Assembly (NCBI GenBank): GCA_942159475.1
Contig: OW804099.1
Span: 10,307,954 to 10,371,953, forward strand
Reading direction: 5' to 3'
DNA from: Sthenelais limicola
Lineage: Eukaryota > Annelida > Polychaeta > Phyllodocida > Sigalionidae
Length of the DNA: 64,000 nt
The first letter of the stretch is position 1. Each line of letters opens with the position of its first letter. This document shows positions 62,561 through 64,000 of the stretch, piece after piece. Position numbers and translations under genes: made by a program. Below the pieces are notes generated by a model. It was not told where the DNA came from. It saw only the letters and a program-made list of their open reading frames with translations, and ran no database searches.

Positions 62561-63735
62561 TGTAAAGAAATGCCCACAAACTAGTATTCTTAGAGTAAAT
62601 ATGAATTTTAGGTAAACAAAATAATGTATTGCCTTAAGTGTAGATATATATTAAAGAAAGGGAAAATATATTGAAACAATGGAAATGAATATAAATGAAG
62701 AGGTAAGGATTCATTCATTCAGATGTTGTTCAAATCAAACGGCAGCAAAATCTAGAGCTGTCCCAGACCCACATATGGATATAAAACTTGTGAAAAAGGG
62801 CAAATAATATAATCCAGAACACCCAATTTATGAATATGTTTTGTAAATAATTTGAAATAAATATCTGACGTATCCTACCAAATCTCCTCCGGAAGGCCTT
62901 TAAATATGAACAAGATGAGATGAGACCTTTGTAGAACTGTGTAACCTTGGTTACATGTGTGAATGTCCATGTGTGTGTGTTTTTATGTGTTGTGTGGTAA
63001 TGTGTTGGAGTCAGTCAAACACACATAATTCAGAAATAAACATTAAATAGCAGTCTACTAGAGACACCACACGGAAACAAGGAGAATCAACTGTTGCCAT
63101 GACAACAGCAGTAAATGGTAGCACACCATGACGTCACACGCGAGCAGCAGACTTTTACCTGTGTAACCTTGGTTACAGGAGGCGCTAAGCAAACATTTGG
63201 TAGCCTAACTTCCTGCCTACAAACGTCATAATAACATCAATATTAGAGTGGTTCACAATATGAGACATGCAACATCTATGTACAACAGCAACTCAATAAT
63301 CTATAAATAGAAATTGGGCAGTTATTTAGTCAAATAATGGCAGTAAACAGTACACATCTACTTTCTATCATAATAAATAAATACAATAAATCATAAATAC
63401 TGGTTGTATAGCGTATGCACACCTTCCGGAAATAACATTTATTTCTCCTTTGCTATTAATTCAGAATTAGACATTTTTCAATGGGAATTTTTTCAGCATT
63501 AGATATTATCTTTCTTTTATCTTATCTTAATTTTTTTTAAAAAATTCTTTGATTAATTATTCCAGTATTAGAGAGAATGAAGAATGGCAGCCAAGCACAT
63601 AGTGATCCAGCGGGAGGAGGGCACACACTAACACAACCAAGCAGCAGCAATAACTCAAGAGGTGCGAGACATTTGGAATAAGATAAACTTACAATAATAA
63701 ACTCAATGTTGAAACAAAGTGGTTAAATAACAACA

Positions 63736-63930
63736 TCAACTCAACCATGTGTAAAGTATAAAATAATAATGTGTCAGGATAGGGGACAACATAGGGCCCT
63801 GTGGCACTCCCAAGCTGGACTCAGTCAAAGGCTTTCTAAAGTCTAATAAAAACAAAAGGACTGTTTGTGGGACCCCTGACCCTAAGACAACACCAACAGC
63901 GGCAGGCAACAAAACTAAATCCACAAGTCT
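63736..63930 (-). mobile_element. LINE reverse transcriptase fragment
   Basis: The minus strand encodes LLFLLDFRKPLTESSLG and SLGVPQGPMLSPILTHYYF, resembling the DFxKAFD and GVPQGSxLSPxLF motifs of non-LTR reverse transcriptases. The segment between the motifs is deleted, so it is a degraded copy. Confidence 0.6.
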
Positions 63931-64000
63931 AGTGGACTAAATCCACCAGTCTAGGGACTAAATCCACCAGTCTAGGGACTAAATCCACAAGTCTAGGGAC
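63928..64000. repeat. 21-bp tandem repeat at the window edge
   Basis: GGGACTAAATCCACCAGTCTA repeats about four times and continues beyond the window. Confidence 0.8.

Overview
The window is eukaryotic, intron-rich and AT-rich DNA with an extreme load of minisatellites and small inverted-repeat transposons. It is most likely from a marine invertebrate animal. The clade cannot be fixed from the sequence alone; the animal assignment rests on two recognisable split genes and on the style of the mobile elements.

Left third (1-23,000): long tandem arrays dominate (183-1807, 2230-6949, 8290-9765, 13640-14062, 14838-16300, 18990-19290), with MITEs between them. Threaded through 9,940-22,863 on the minus strand is a probable gene of very small phase-0 exons (18-75 nt) rich in P, Q and M. 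It starts at an ATG at 22863. Five of its six supported internal donors are GC rather than GT (consensus AG|GCAAGT). I do not recognise the product.

Centre (23,000-30,500): a compact promoter region with ETS, CCAAT, YY1 and E-box type sites lies between this minus-strand gene and a complete plus-strand PSMA5 gene (proteasome alpha-5, 8 coding exons, 241 codons plus stop, eight introns counting the 5' UTR intron). PSMA5 ends at 30,296. The region 30,500-36,578 is intergenic and holds MITEs and short arrays.

Right half (36,579-61,546, minus strand): the 3' part of a CTTNBP2 (cortactin-binding protein 2) homologue. Eighteen exons with fully consistent phases give 1036 codons plus stop. In order these are a linker, ankyrin repeats, a P-loop ATPase-like domain with Walker A GPSGTGKT, and a serine/proline-rich tail. 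The N-terminal coiled-coil exons lie beyond the right edge. Its largest intron (52,870-61,383) carries a 3.3-kb minisatellite.

Main observation: many arrays are not random intron filler. Their repeat unit contains an exon-intron junction of the host gene together with 10-50 nt of exon. This is clear at four CTTNBP2 boundaries (acceptors at 38089, 41657 and 46144; donor at 43056), in a small three-copy duplication at a fifth (donor at 47679), and at the 18-nt exon at 14043 of the unknown gene. The result is dozens of decoy splice sites. At two acceptors the decoys would bring an immediate in-frame stop. At another, each repeat is a ready-made phase-symmetric 51-nt cassette exon. This looks like a process that amplifies splice junctions into minisatellites.
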